The translations under genes were made by a program, and so were the position numbers. From Blasia pusilla (taxonomy: Eukaryota; Marchantiophyta; Marchantiopsida; Blasiales): a stretch of DNA of 64,000 nucleotides. The stretch spans positions 43,896,001-43,960,000 of the forward strand of contig CM114271.1 in the NCBI GenBank assembly GCA_050084515.1, read 5' to 3'. The notes below the pieces were generated by a model, which was not told the origin of the DNA, ran no database searches, and saw only the letters and a program-made list of their open reading frames with translations. Shown here piece by piece: positions 11,437-22,968 of the stretch (position 1 is the stretch's first letter; each line of letters starts with the position of its first letter).

Positions 11437-11836
11437 TAGGTTGCCGACAACTCTCGGGTTCAATTCTTGATGGCGCTGCCCGGAACTTGTGTCGATCTTC
11501 ATCAAGTAGTTTAATTGATGATGGAGATTCAGGACTCTTGGAACTTCTGGATGAGAAATATAATTGTTTTGTAAATTTGTAACGCGGTATTCAGCGATCG
11601 GCCTTGTAGCTGATTGAGAAGAGAGATTTTCGATCCGTGGTGTTGAATTGAAGGGGGCACCGAATTCCGAGTACTTCTCATCAAATTTAGGGTTCCGGTC
11701 TCCCCAGTCTTGCGGTGAAGCTTCACCCTGTTCATTGTTCGAGGTTTCGAGAGCGATTGCTTAGCAGAAGCCGACGATTCCGTAGCTGGCCACCGTCACG
11801 TGGAACTAAAGGAGACCAGGGAATTTATTTCCAATC

Positions 11837-13432
11837 ATGGCTCTTTCTCAGAAGTTAGCCCAGTTTAATAAGCAGCAGGAGAAGTTGCAAGCATCTTTAG
11901 CAAAAATCACTGCTTCGCGTCCAGTACCAGCTCCTCAACCTAAAGCCGCTGTGTCTCGCAAGGCGCCTTCTCTTCCTCCTTCTCAAAACGTTGTACCCTT
12001 TGCGCAACGATTCTCGTTCACAAATGACACGGAAAAGCTTCAACAAATCGCGACCATCAGGAGGGCTCCTGTTGGAGCTCAAATCAAGCGTGTTCTTGAT
12101 CTTTTGCTTGAGGTCTGTTTTGAAATTCATGATCAAGTACATAGCTATCACCTCATGAAAATTCAATCTCTATTTCCGATATTATGTGAGCCCGATTAAT
12201 TCGCCGGTAGGACGTTAGTTTTAAGGCAGGCACTCGTCTCCTCAGACTATTCTGACTCGTTGTCCCGTTTTCATACTCAGACAAGGCAGTCTCTGCTGCC
12301 CGAGGAAATAAATGATATGTGCTTTGTGGATGTCTCGGCAAACAAAGATCTGTTTGAGAGCCTCAAGAGCAACGTGAAAGTGTCGTTTGATGGAAAGCGA
12401 TTTGCCTACAAGGTAGATTGTGTTACTTTCTCCTGCCACGCTCAATCCCTAAATTGCTACGAAGCGGTTCTTGATCATGGATACAGTTGGTCCTTTTGCA
12501 GCAGTCATACTGTTAAGATTTCTCGTGCTTCCACAAATTTTATGCTAAGAATCGTTCCCAGCTGAAACGAGGGCGTTTACTCTTGGTGTGGAGTTTGATC
12601 TTATAGCTCTCCTCTGTTGGTCTTGCAGTCGAAGCACGATGTGAAGACAAAAGCAGAACTATTGGTGCTGATTAGAAAGGTTCCAGAAGGTATCCCCATG
12701 GGAGACTTGAAGGACTCATATCCAGGAGTAATGAATGACGTGCAGGTGCGCATGTGCACACGTATTGGGGAGTTTTCTGGCTACATGGTTGTGGTGTAAA
12801 ACTTGTTGTTACTTAGTCAACAACCTTAGCTCTTTAATGGGAGAGTTAGGGTCCTCCACCTTGGAGAGAAGCTGGTAATTGGTGTAATTCTGCGCAAGTG
12901 ATAGCCAGTAATCGTACTGAGAGGCCCTGATGTGAGAGCTGCTTCTGTTTTTGAGTTTGTTCCATCTCTTGAATAGGCTGTGATTCGCATTTGATGCTTT
13001 GCTATATGCACCCAGGCAAAGGCATTTGAGTAGTGACTTTTCCAGGCCTTGAGGTGCAAGGCCTGACATTTACACTCTTGCCTCTTGTTACAGGAGCTGA
13101 AAGTGAGCGGGGATATTTGGTTGCTCATGAATAGTGATTCTCAGGAGGACATTGCTTATCCTAACGACCCCAGAATCAAAATAAAGGTTGATGAGGATCT
13201 GAAGCAACTCATTAGGAGTATTGAAATGCCCCGGGAGTTTATTGATGTTGAAAGAGAGTTGACGAAAGCAGGGATGAAGCCTGCTACAAACACAGCCAGG
13301 AGGGAGGCTCTCAAGGGTGCATTGCGCACTCAACAGACCCAGAAGAAGACGAAGAAAAGACGAGAGACTAAACGAACCAAATACACAAATGCTCACTTGC
13401 CAGAGCTTTTCCAGAATCTGCAAGGACTGTGA
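11837..13432 (+). CDS. TFIIE-beta: Transcription initiation factor IIE subunit beta
   Basis: Exons 11837-12112, 12281-12412, 12629-12745 and 13094-13432 give 864 bases, 287 residues. All introns are GT-AG and all fall in phase 0. TFIIE-beta is the small subunit of the RNA polymerase II factor that recruits and regulates TFIIH at promoters in the nucleus. The sequence shows the plant-type N-terminus (MALSQKLAQFNKQQEK), a linker rich in Pro, Ser and Ala, then the IRRAPVGAQIKRVLDLLLE helix opening the first winged-helix unit (about 66-135). The second follows with IRKVPEGIPMGDLKDSYP, then SGDIWLL and SQEDIAYPNDP. A conserved MKPATNTARRE segment leads to a very basic tail and the terminal NAHLPELFQNL. 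Length and order match the plant family. The start is the first ATG of the frame, preceded by stops. Confidence 0.96.
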
Positions 13433-15175
13433 TTAGATTTTACCGATTCTGTATCCTGGGTTACAATTGTACATCACAAATATGGAAACTGCTCCCTTTC
13501 ATGCAACCCACTCTATTCTTGTCCAGGAAACCACGATTTTTCAAGAGGCGTTTGACACCACTAACATAGTACAGAGATTTAGCTCGTGCCATTGTGTGAA
13601 ATCCCAGAATGGGTCAGTAGCAACCATCGAGGACTAACTCCTAGTTCAGGAGAATGCACTTCAATGAATATACTGTGGAAAATTCAACAAAGATGTCACC
13701 ACATTTTGTCGAATCTGGTGTAGTTGGATGACTTTCAGGTCACTAAAGTGCGGAATCATGTTTCAACTGGCTTGCATGTCTTTTAGTGGCTTCTGTGGTG
13801 GTCTATCAGGTCTTGTCAGGAGGTTTGTTTCCCTTACCCATGAAACTGTTTCTGACTAGAATGGAGAGAGTATAAAGTCAATCAAAACTGGGATGTGTTG
13901 TTTGTTGACAATAGTCATCTACACATGAAAACCTTGGACTGAAATGTCCTGCATTGCACAACTAGAAATTCTTATGTATATGCAGTTATTACCTAGCTTG
14001 GAAGGTGACTCAGGCTTTTATGAAAATCTTACCAGCCTGTGACTGGTAGGAACCAGCAATATCTGAGAATGGAATACTTCAGTTGCTTATCCCATCTTAC
14101 TTATTGCACTTGGTAATTGGTTTGCACAATTGTTTTGTATCCCTTTCGATTCAGTGCAGCAAGTCAGGAAGGATATTAACGTTCTCACTGAGAACCATCT
14201 TACCACCAATCCATCAATTACATTCAGCACATGTGGTGAGCATGATTTCCCCAGAAGTGGACTAGAGGTTAATAGTCAAGAAGAAGAGTATTCCTCTGAT
14301 TTAGGAGTGTGGATGTAATCCAAGTTTGCTGGGATAGCCATGCATCCAGAACATGGGATTCATTGCACGAAAGATGTCTTGGTCTAGTTTTCTGATGGGG
14401 TGCTGCTCCTTAGATACTACTTTTTTGTCCTTCGCTTCCCCCCTTTCTTTCTTTTCCTAAGTAAGAATGTTGTCTGCCGAACCTGGTAGCTTGGTCACCC
14501 GCAATCAATCATGTCTTATACCTGCCTTCACATGCTGTTTGACAATGAGGCACAAGTGTATTTGCTGGATACGGTTGTATCTTCCAGGTTCTACATAGGA
14601 TGGAATGGTGTTCTCATCTAATGCAGATTGCGTTGGGCTGGTGTTGGCAGGATGCTAGTGGAGTTCTGCTGAGAAACTAAGATTCACCAGATTCTAAACG
14701 TACAGGAGCTCTAGCAGCCAGTCTTTGGGTTCTCTGACACTGATATGTTAAACTATGTACTTAGATCACGAAAGGTGGTTGACAGCGACATTGAGGAGAG
14801 CAAGAGATGTTGCCTACATAAATGTGTGGACAAAACTTGACTCACGTCACCAAAAAAAATAAGAAACACCTGGCTATGTTGTCAGGGACCGAGTCTGATT
14901 TTTATGGATCAGACTTCGATCTGCAGTGTCAAAGAAACTGATATTTTTGGAATGGCACTAAACTGGAAGAGTGTAACCACCAATTATGCTGCAATGGTAG
15001 TCCATCCATCCATCCACTATGCTAATATCCATCCATCTCATATATTCGCCACTGAAACTCTGGTGTTCCTTTCGTGATGGTGCAGGAGGCGCTACTTGGA
15101 ACTTAAACTTGGAATGTTCCGCTGCCACGTTCAGATTTTAGACAGTACAGGAAAGAAAATGCACTCTACATCACG
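13433..15175. other. Intergenic; 3' flank of the TFIIE-beta gene
   Basis: Presumably 3' UTR at first. Short frames are scattered and unsupported. A small CCATC repeat occurs near 15003-15017. I found no transposon ends or coding motifs. Confidence 0.4.
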
Positions 15176-15325
15176 ATCACCAAACACAATCCAGTCTCCA
15201 ATTGGAGACCAGTCTCAGGGTATCACCAGACAGACACCAGTCGCCAATTGCATGAGTTCTAGGATCACCAGACACAAACCGGTTGCCAATCGCTCATCAG
15301 TTTCAGGAGTACCAGACACCCATAA
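15176..15325 (+). repeat. Imperfect tandem repeat of ~45 bp, about three units
   Basis: The motif ATCACCAGACAC followed by CCAGTCGCCAATTG recurs at about 15176, 15221 and 15272, with a partial unit ending at the CCAGACACC near 15310. The copies have diverged. The short frame covering it has no recognisable product. Confidence 0.7.
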
Positions 15326-17019
15326 GATAACCTGGTGACTTATGGTCTTCACGTCATCTAAAAATCAATCTAAGGTACGAAACGCAGACCATGGGGGAGT
15401 AATTGTAGATCACCGACCTCGCCTCGCTCCAGTGGGAAACTAACTAAATCTGATCACCAAACACTGCAGAAAGGGTCACCAAACGAGAATCAGTTGTGAA
15501 TCGTCGATGGCAAGCCACCCCTTCGATCGAGGCACCTGTATCACTATCGGTTTTCCATGTACGCAGACAGTCCCGAACTCTAGCCAGCGGAGGTTCAAAT
15601 CTAAACTACTGTTCTTTATCCATTCGAATCGCCTAAACATTCGGGCGTGATAGCCAGATCGCAGTAGTGGCAAAATGGTCGCAGTCGTGGACCAGACGAG
15701 GTGAAGATTCAGTTCGAGCGAGAATATGAACCTGAATAAATCTAGCAGCGCAGCATAAACTTGTTCGATGGGTATGATTTACTGAGAGCAATGAGACGAA
15801 GAGGTATTACTGCTATCAACTACTAATCTGATTGATTTACTTTTGAATTGACTATCGCCCTTTGTACGACTGCCACAACGATTTGGGCTCTCTCTCCCAA
15901 CATATCACCTCTAATCATGCCAATTAGGTTAGACTTCTAATTGGCCACTCCATTTCTAATTTTTATTCAAGTCATTCTGAACGTAAGTTACAATGGGTCA
16001 AACTAGTTTGTTCTAGCATTCTTATTGAAGAAATATTGCTCTCCTTACAAGAAAAATCCAACATTTGAATCGTTAAGCATGATTATTAATGAAAATTTCT
16101 TTTCTTTCTAGTTAGAACAAATTTCGAACTAGTACTTTGGAACGGGATATGTATTTTGAAAACATTCATAAAGACAAGTCATTGTGAGATGAAAAACCTT
16201 CATTACACTTCAGCTTGATCACATGCAAAGTTTTCCGCACATTTGATTACGGATAAAATCCTTTCCTCCACTACCTCTACCCCATTACTTCTTTCATCGC
16301 CCTTATGTTTTCTTTCTCTAAACCATATTCCTGTATTCTCAACCTATGTAAATGTCTCTAAAACTAAGTACTATGTTAACCATTTATATTTCTATCATTG
16401 GAATAATTTTAGAGATAATATAAAAGCTCTGAATACCCTCAAAAAATCAAATCATTTCAGATTTCCTATCTTCTTTTAAGCCCCACATGAGAGAAGTGCC
16501 ATATTGGGACTTTCCGATGACTTTTCCTGAAGTATCTATTAGGGCGTCTCAAAAATAGACCGTACGTTCGGTCGTCACAATCCACAACTTTTTATACAAT
16601 CAAATTCTGTTTGTCGATGCATGGTACCTTCGAAGGTGGACACGCACCCCTTACGACCGGACGTCCAAGTTCATTTATCACTTTGTTTAAGTCGCACGCC
16701 CTGAAAACTACAGAGTCAAATAATGTTGAAGTTCTTGTGACGTAATTTGAGGTCGCCTATATTTTATGGCCAAACTTCGGAAGCACATAAAAAAATTTAC
16801 ATCCACTATATGAGACATCCTATTGACCCCAAAGTTTTAGCTACTACACCAACCTATAGACCATTTTTTTCGCAATTCAGTATAGTTTTGAGCTTTCTTG
16901 CCCAATCCCTAATCATATCAAAGTACAAGAAGTTATTGCCCCAAACTTGGTTGGTTTCATGGGAATCAATGAATGTTTCATTCATTAGTTCACACTTTGC
17001 ACTCTTGAGTGCAAAATCC
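15326..17019. other. Intergenic, no gene seen
   Basis: This region is AT-rich in its middle (15960-16480). It has small open frames on both strands, none with motifs or credible splice extensions. The last eight bases (17012-17019) are the left target duplication of the hAT-type element that starts at 17020. Confidence 0.4.
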
Positions 17020-17263
17020 CAAGTTTGCACACAGACAAAGTCCATACTCGCAGACGTATGTCCGCCCCTAGGACAAAAAATTCCGCGCGGCCCACACTCG
17101 TGTCCGCCCTGCCCACAACGTAGACTTGGGCTCAATTAGCCCACACCTAGTCCACCTATCCATTCCCCATTCTTGCCACCCGTTTTGTAGCCTGCGCCGA
17201 GCCCTTGTCTCACTGGTAGAGGCCAACATCGGCATGTGCAAGACCCGCAATTGGTCTACTCAT

Positions 17264-18052
17264 TGTCGCGATCCTCATAACCAAACAAACACCAAATAGG
17301 TGCCAAGCGGAACATCATAACTCAAGTGGACTCACGCTGCGATAATTGCGCTTTGGAGAGGCTTTTGGAAAGATCTCTTGAAAAAGTCCAAGACACAAAA
17401 CGCAGAACAGAGTTGTGTGTTTCATGCATTAGTGGTCACGACCAGGAAACCTAGACCAAAGGTGAACCAAGACTTGAGAAGAGTTGAGTCTTGGAAGGTT
17501 GGTTGCCACTGAGGTGAGAACCAATTTTGAAATGCGACTAGCATTCGGGGAAGTTGACTGTATTTCGGACCATAACGTTTAGCCCCAAGATGTGTTCGAA
17601 ACAAGTAAGGGCGCGTTGGAAATCTTATCTTGAGACGCTTCCAACGCATTAGAAGACTGAGATATTGGCCGAAGACAACTCTAAGAGCAATCGGGTTGAG
17701 GGCCAATTGGAGAGGCCCGGGTGTCTTTTACTAAAACTAGGCAATCTCGGAGATCCGCAGAAGTACTAGTAAGGGAGGAGTCTCTTCAAGAAGTCTTGGA
17801 ACACGAATCCCCACTTTCAGCACCAAACAGCGTCTCAAGGGTACGGGATGGAATGGAAGTTTGGCCCCGAAACTAGGAAGGGCTTGATGAGAGACCGAGA
17901 CGAGAACTCGGAAAGTTAGCCCGCTGATTGATCAAAGACCCGACTAACCAGAGTGCGTGTTTGGATGCAGATCAGCGTTGAGAGCGTGACCTACTGAATG
18001 CACGCTTCCGCAACAACAAAGATTAACGTTCAAGGAGAGTAGGTGCACGACA
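17264..18052 (+). repeat. 5' LTR of the chromovirus (789 bp, internally deleted)
   Basis: Begins TGTCGCG and ends CACGACA. It is 217 bp shorter than the right LTR. The missing part corresponds to the right LTR's segment of about 22230-22440, between the 'gtttgg' motif and the 'aaactaggaagg' motif. Many point differences from the right LTR indicate an old insertion. Confidence 0.92.
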
Positions 18053-18057
18053 CAACC

Positions 18058-18069
18058 TGGTATCAGAGC
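18058..18069 (+). other. Primer-binding site, initiator tRNA-Met type
   Basis: TGGTATCAGAGC is the classic plant LTR-retrotransposon primer site, complementary to the 3' end of initiator methionine tRNA. It lies five bases after the left LTR. Confidence 0.93.
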
Positions 18070-18206
18070 AAATCCTTGGTGAGTGTGAACTTGGGGTCAT
18101 AGAAGATCTGGAAATTTGAGAAGTACTCAAGGTGGCTAGAAGACGGCGACGCTCGAGGAGGAACGCAAGAGACGAGGAGGAGATCTGAGAAAGCGAGGAC
18201 TTGCAA

Positions 18207-19259
18207 ATGGCGACCAAGGGCGAAGAACTAAGGAAGCCGCGAGTCAAATCAAAAAAGTCGAGAGACAAATCAATGACGGGCTGTCAGCCTGAGGTAGATA
18301 TAGCGACTACCGAAGTGCCAAATGAGGATGTTCCAAACGCGAATCTTTCCGCGGGGCCTTAGGCTCCAAACTCAAACGACCCGGCCTTTTATATCCAGAT
18401 GATGGATTTGATGAAGGTGATGGCAGACCAGATGTCCGAACAGAGCAAGGTGATCGTAGAACTCAAGTCGAATACAGCCTCTAGTTCGGGCAAGAAACTT
18501 TGTAAGACAAATTTTCCAACGCCATTCACAGGAATGGGGCGTTCTCGAAAAGTAAGTGAGTTTCGAATGGAACTCGAACTTTATTTCGAAGCGCAAAGGG
18601 CAGATGAGCAAGAGAAGGTGACTATAGCGGTCACATTTTTGAAGGATCACGATCTCCATTGGTGGATGGCTCACCGTAAAGAACATCTGGGCCGTGGAAG
18701 AACTTTGAGTTTGGAAGATTTGAAGGGATTGATTGATAACCGATTCACTCCGGAATATCAAGAGTATCACGATGGCATGGAGTTTGTGATCATCTACATA
18801 GATGACATACTCATCTATTCGAAAACACTAGAGGAGCAAGTTCAACATTTGAAGAGGGTGTTTGAGAAACTCAGGGCGAACAAGTTGTATGCGAATGCGG
18901 ATAAGAGTAAGTTCGGTTTGACGAAGATCAAGTTCTTGGGGCATGTGGTTAGTGCAGATGGAGTGAGTCTAGACATGGAGAAGGTAAGTGCGATTGCTGA
19001 ATGGGAATTGCATTCCACTCTTAAGGGGATGAGGAGGTTCATCGGAGCGGTCCAGTTTTACCGGACATACGTGAAGAACTTTTCGGGAATAGTGAAACCT
19101 CTTACAGAGTGGACTGCCAAGTTTTCCAACACATCATGGACTGAGGAAGTGGATAAAGCGCTCAATGGATTCAAGGAGATCCTCTGGCAAGAACCAGTTC
19201 TGAAGCTATGGAGTTTGACCAACCATTCGAGGTGCACACTAATGCTAGTGATTTCGTGA
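18207..19259 (+). pseudogene. gag-pol: gag fused in frame to the C-terminal half of reverse transcriptase
   Basis: The frame opens at the ATG at 18207, meets an in-frame TAG at 18360, then stays open to 19259. After the TAG it reads as a gag capsid region (KVSEFRMELELYFEA, HWWMAHRKEHL). Near 18775 it passes directly from a gag motif (EYHDGMEF) to the reverse transcriptase YIDD box (VIIYIDDILIYSKT). RT thumb and connection motifs follow: KFLGHVVSADGV, MRRFIGAVQFYR. The C-terminal gag zinc knuckle, the protease, and the RT fingers and palm before YIDD are all absent. This is an in-frame internal deletion; the frame then shifts near 19205 into RNase H. Confidence 0.9.
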
Positions 19260-19417
19260 TTGCAAGAATGTTGGTGCGAAAAGGGAGACCTGTAGCATAC
19301 GAGAGCAAGAAGCTTAGCGACACCGAAAGGAGATGGCCCACTCATGAGAAAGAGTTGTTCGCAATGGTTCATTGCTTGAGGAAGTGGCGTCACTATCTGG
19401 GACTTCACAAGACTTGA
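19205..19417 (+). pseudogene. pol: Ty3/gypsy RNase H fragment
   Basis: This is a different frame from the gag-RT part. It reads FDQPFEVHTNASDF, then KKLSDTERRWPTHEKELFA, and ends RKWRHYLG. The family motif is TDAS; here the catalytic aspartate is Asn (TNAS). The frame closes at 19417. From 19418 to 19690 decayed pieces continue, including an LIHKPGKDNVIPDALSRR-like stretch that is the usual end of the RNase H region. Confidence 0.85.
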
Positions 19418-19690
19418 GTATTTATCATAACATATCGCTCAAGTATTTTGAGACCCATGATTGTGTAACACTGAAGCAACTTTGATGGCATGATACCTTG
19501 GCATTGACGAATGTGGAGCTAATCCACAAGCCAGGGAAAGACAATGTCATTCCAGATGCGTTAAGTCGCAGGGATGAGCATATCCCATCGACGACACACA
19601 AGTCTTGAAAGTAATGAAACAGATCTGGAAAGAGGAATTTGTGAAGGATACATGAAGGATGTGCAAGCGAGTACCTTGGGAAGTGGAAGC

Positions 19691-20398
19691 GGGACGAGAA
19701 AGTGGCCAATCTAAGTTTGAGGCACGGCTTGCTAAGGTTTAAACAGAGCAGGATCTATGTAGACCAAGGCAAGCCACGGACCAAAGTGTTTGTGGAATGT
19801 CATGATGGACCTTTTGGCAGGACACAAAGGGGAGAAATCCACTCTTGCTGTTTTGGCCAAGAGGTTCTTCTGGCCCAACATGAAGGAAGATGTTGCTCAA
19901 TATGTGAAGACCTGCGTGACCTGTCAGGCAAACAGAGTTTCTTATGCAAAGAAGCAAGGCTTCCTTTGTCCTTTGCCAATCCCGGAGGGACCCTTGCAAA
20001 GCATTAGCATGGATTTCATTACAAGTCTTCCGGAATCTGAGGGATACAACGCTATACTTGTGGTAGTTGATCGGTTTAGCAAGTTGGGGAGGTTTATGCC
20101 AATGAGAGATTTTGCGACGGCCTACCCGACTTCCCGACTGTTCCTGGATGGTTGGTGGCGAGCTCACGGATTGCCTAGGAGCATTGTGTCCGATCGAGAT
20201 CTGAAGTTTACTAGTGCCTTTTGGAAACATCTATTCAAGAGGTTTAGGACCAAACTCAGCTTTAGTACGGCCTTCCATCCTCAAACGGATGGGCAAACGG
20301 GAAAAGTAAACTCGATCGTGAACCAATACTTAAGGAATTATGTGAGTGTAGACCAAAAAGATTGGGCAAAGTGGCTAAGTATGGTTGAGTATTGTTAG
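19691..20398 (+). pseudogene. pol: Ty3/gypsy integrase, frameshifted and missing its catalytic Glu
   Basis: An N-terminal part (HGLLRFKQSRIYVDQG) is in one frame up to about 19805. The rest is in the frame 19790-20398. The HHCC zinc-binding domain is visible (HKGEK and CVTCQ). The catalytic core has Asp in SMDFIT and Asp in SDRDLKFTS, but the position normally Glu in GQTERVN reads GQTGKVN. The frame ends at an in-frame stop at 20396-20398. Confidence 0.88.
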
Positions 20399-20938
20399 TG
20401 GAAATGCAAGAGCGACAAGAGCGAGCGAGGAGAAGTCTTGCTAAGGCTCAACTAAGGTACGTGAAGCATGCTAACAAAAGTCGGTGCCAAGTGAGTTTCC
20501 AAGCTGAGGAACAAGTGTGGTTGAGTATAAAGAATCTCGCTCTTCTGAAGGAATTGTCCGCAAAATTATCAGCCAAGTATGTTGGACCGAATGTGATCAA
20601 GGCACAACCGTGAGGATGTGTACACATTGGAGTTTCCAAACAAGTTCAAGATTCACCCGACTTTCCATGTGTCATTATTGAAGAATTGTCTTCAAGACAA
20701 TGTGCATTTGGAACGAAGGATGGTGTTGAGACCACAACCGGTCATCAGAAATGAGGAACCAAAGTTTGAGATGGAGACCATTGTGCGTTTGAGACGTAGA
20801 GCCGCCAAGTACGAGTACTTGGTTAACTGGAAAGGCTACCATGTGAAAGAGGCGACTTGGATTGGGGAGGCATATCTTGAACATGCACAAGAGGCGTTGC
20901 GAGACTTCAAATGGATGCAAGATAGGCACATACATTAG
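20392..20938 (+). pseudogene. pol: Integrase C-terminal region and chromodomain
   Basis: Two frames continue the polyprotein. The frame 20392-20613 carries the coil-rich segment and a GPxxI motif (AKYVGPNVIKAQP) typical of the GPY/F region. The frame 20618-20938 carries FPNKFKIHPTFHVSLLK and then a chromodomain (KYEYLVNWKGYHVKEATWI). Aromatic residues of the methyl-lysine cage region are partly kept (Tyr, Trp). The chromodomain is what identifies the lineage. Confidence 0.9.
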
Positions 20939-21632
20939 TACATGGTGAAGCAAAGGACATAACTTGTGACCGGGAAGCTTGGGTCGATAATCCGTTGTAA
21001 CTAGAAAAGTTTATTTGTTGCAATAAAGAATGCATGGAATTGGAGATTTGATGCTAGTGATTGTGATTTTGAGTTTGGTAGTGCATGGAAATGAGTAGTT
21101 CGTCATATGCTTAGGATGTAAGTCAAGGAGGCCAAACAATGAGTATTTGAGGTGAGAGCTTGTATTCGGATAAGGCATCTAGATCAGGACCAAGTGTTGA
21201 AGAACTAGCATTTGGACCCGCCCTAACGTCGGAGGGGTACATTAGTCTATCTTGAGGTTTTTGGGGATCTCATTCATGTTGCATGAGTGAACTTAGTGAC
21301 GTGCCTAAGTAGAATATGAGTGACCCAAAAGTAGTACGAGTTGGCTAGGTAAACAGGCGGTTGTTTACAAATAGTGAGTGAAGTGTTAGGTTGCAGACTT
21401 AGTAAGCTTATTTTGATAGTTTAGATTGGTTTTGCAAGACTAATCTAGACTGATTGAAGTGGAGATGCTAATAAATCTAAGTGTTGCAAGAGACAACCTA
21501 AGACTTATGCCAAAAGAGGAATTGCGGGTTAGCTACCAAAACGTGATTCAGTGTTAGGGTGTCGGCTTCCCAGAACTTAACATTAAAAAGGTTTGCATTG
21601 ATGAGGACATCAACCTTCTAAGGAGGGGTGAG

Positions 21633-22638
21633 TGTCGTGACCCTCATAACCAAGCAAACACCAAATAGGCGCCAAGCAGAACATCAGAACTCAAGTGGAC
21701 TCACGGTGCGATGATCGCGCTTTGGACAGGCTTTTGGAAAGGTCTCTTGAAAAAGTCCAAGAGATGAAACGCGGAACAGAGTTGTGGGTTTCATGCATTA
21801 GTGGTCACAACCAGGAAACCTAGACCAAATGCAAACCAAGACTTGAGAAGAGTTGAGTATTGGAAGGTTGGTTGCCAAAGAGGTGAGAACCAGTTTTGGA
21901 ACGCGACTAGCATTTGGGGAAGTTGATTGTATTTCGGACCATAACATTTAGCTCCACTATTCATTTGGGACAAATAATTGTGCGTGGTAAAGCTTATCTT
22001 GAGACGCTTCCAACGCATTAAAGATCTTAGCAAATGCATAAGCAAGGACTGAGATATTGGCCAAAAACAATTTTGAGAGCAATCGGGTTGAGGGCCAATT
22101 GGAGAGGCTCGAGAGTCTTTCCCTAAAAGTAGGGAACCCTAGAGATCCCCAGAAGTACTAGTAAGGGAGGAGTCTCTCCACTTTGAGCACCAAACGGCGT
22201 CTCAAGGGCACGGGATGGAACGGGAGTTTGGCGTTGGAACTCGATGCCCAAACCTAATCCAAGGGAGTGGACTTTGTACGCCACGCTTGGATTCCGACCC
22301 ATGATTCACTTTATGTGAGTCTCGGTTAGGGACTCATTGGATGTCCATGAGACACTTGGAACCGCCATGCACAAAATGTCGTTTGAGGTTCGTGAACACA
22401 CTAGAAAGTCTGTCCCAAGTCTTTCGAGACTTGCCTGTGTCGTAAACCGCAAAACTAGGAAGGTTGAGCTTGATGAGAGACCAAGACGGGAACTTGGAAA
22501 GTTAGCCCGCTGATTGATCAAAGACCCGACTAACCAGAGTGCATGTTTGGATGTAGATCAGCATTGAGAGCGTGACCTACTGAATACACGCTTCCGCAAC
22601 AACAAAGATTAACGTTTAAGGAGAGTAGGCGCACGACA
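21633..22638 (+). repeat. 3' LTR of the chromovirus (1006 bp)
   Basis: Begins TGTCGTG after the polypurine tract and ends CACGACA, a perfect 7 bp inverted terminal repeat, followed by the CTCAT duplication. It is the best reference copy for the family in this window. Confidence 0.95.
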
Positions 22639-22651
22639 CTCATGGCGGTGT

Positions 22652-22968
22652 GCGGCCAACATGGTTGCACAAAAACGGAAAAGTCCTTCCTTAGGACGGA
22701 CATGGACGGACAAGTTTGGACATGGACATGGTTTCCAAGAGGTGGGACCTTTTAGTCCATGATGGAAGACACGGCAATGATGAAAGGAGCAATGAGGTAG
22801 GAGAGAGTGGAGGTGGAGGGAAGAAGAAATGGGGGAGTATAGAACACGAAGGCAAGTAAGGGGATTGAGAAAGAAGGGAAAGATGGGGCCCATACGGACA
22901 AGTCCTTCCATAGGACAGACATAAGTCCACGGACACGGACTTTTCCCACATGCAACCTTGGCGGCCTA
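22652..22968 (-). mobile_element. hAT-type miniature element (22660-22960) inside the outer element
   Basis: The ends are CATGGTTGCA and TGCAACCTTG. The 8 bp flanks GCGGCCAA and GCGGCCTA match at 7 of 8 positions. The body is 301 bp and is the inverse orientation of the copy at 24443-24724, with the same subterminal GTCC/GGAC repeats and a purine/pyrimidine-skewed centre. The open frames here are shadows of the repeat. Confidence 0.88.

Larger units (their letters stand above)
17264..22638 (+). mobile_element. Ty3/gypsy chromovirus, complete boundaries with degenerate coding region
   Basis: Two LTRs bound this 5375 bp element. The 5 bp target duplication CTCAT is perfect on both sides (17259-17263 and 22639-22643). 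A tRNA-Met-type primer site follows the left LTR, and a polypurine tract (AAGGAGGGGTGAG, 21620-21632) precedes the right LTR. Inside, in pol order, are gag, the end of reverse transcriptase, RNase H, integrase and a chromodomain, which places it among plant chromoviruses. Stops, frameshifts, a large gag-RT deletion and changed catalytic residues show it is dead. About 700 bases between the chromodomain and the right LTR (20939-21632) are non-coding. Confidence 0.95.
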
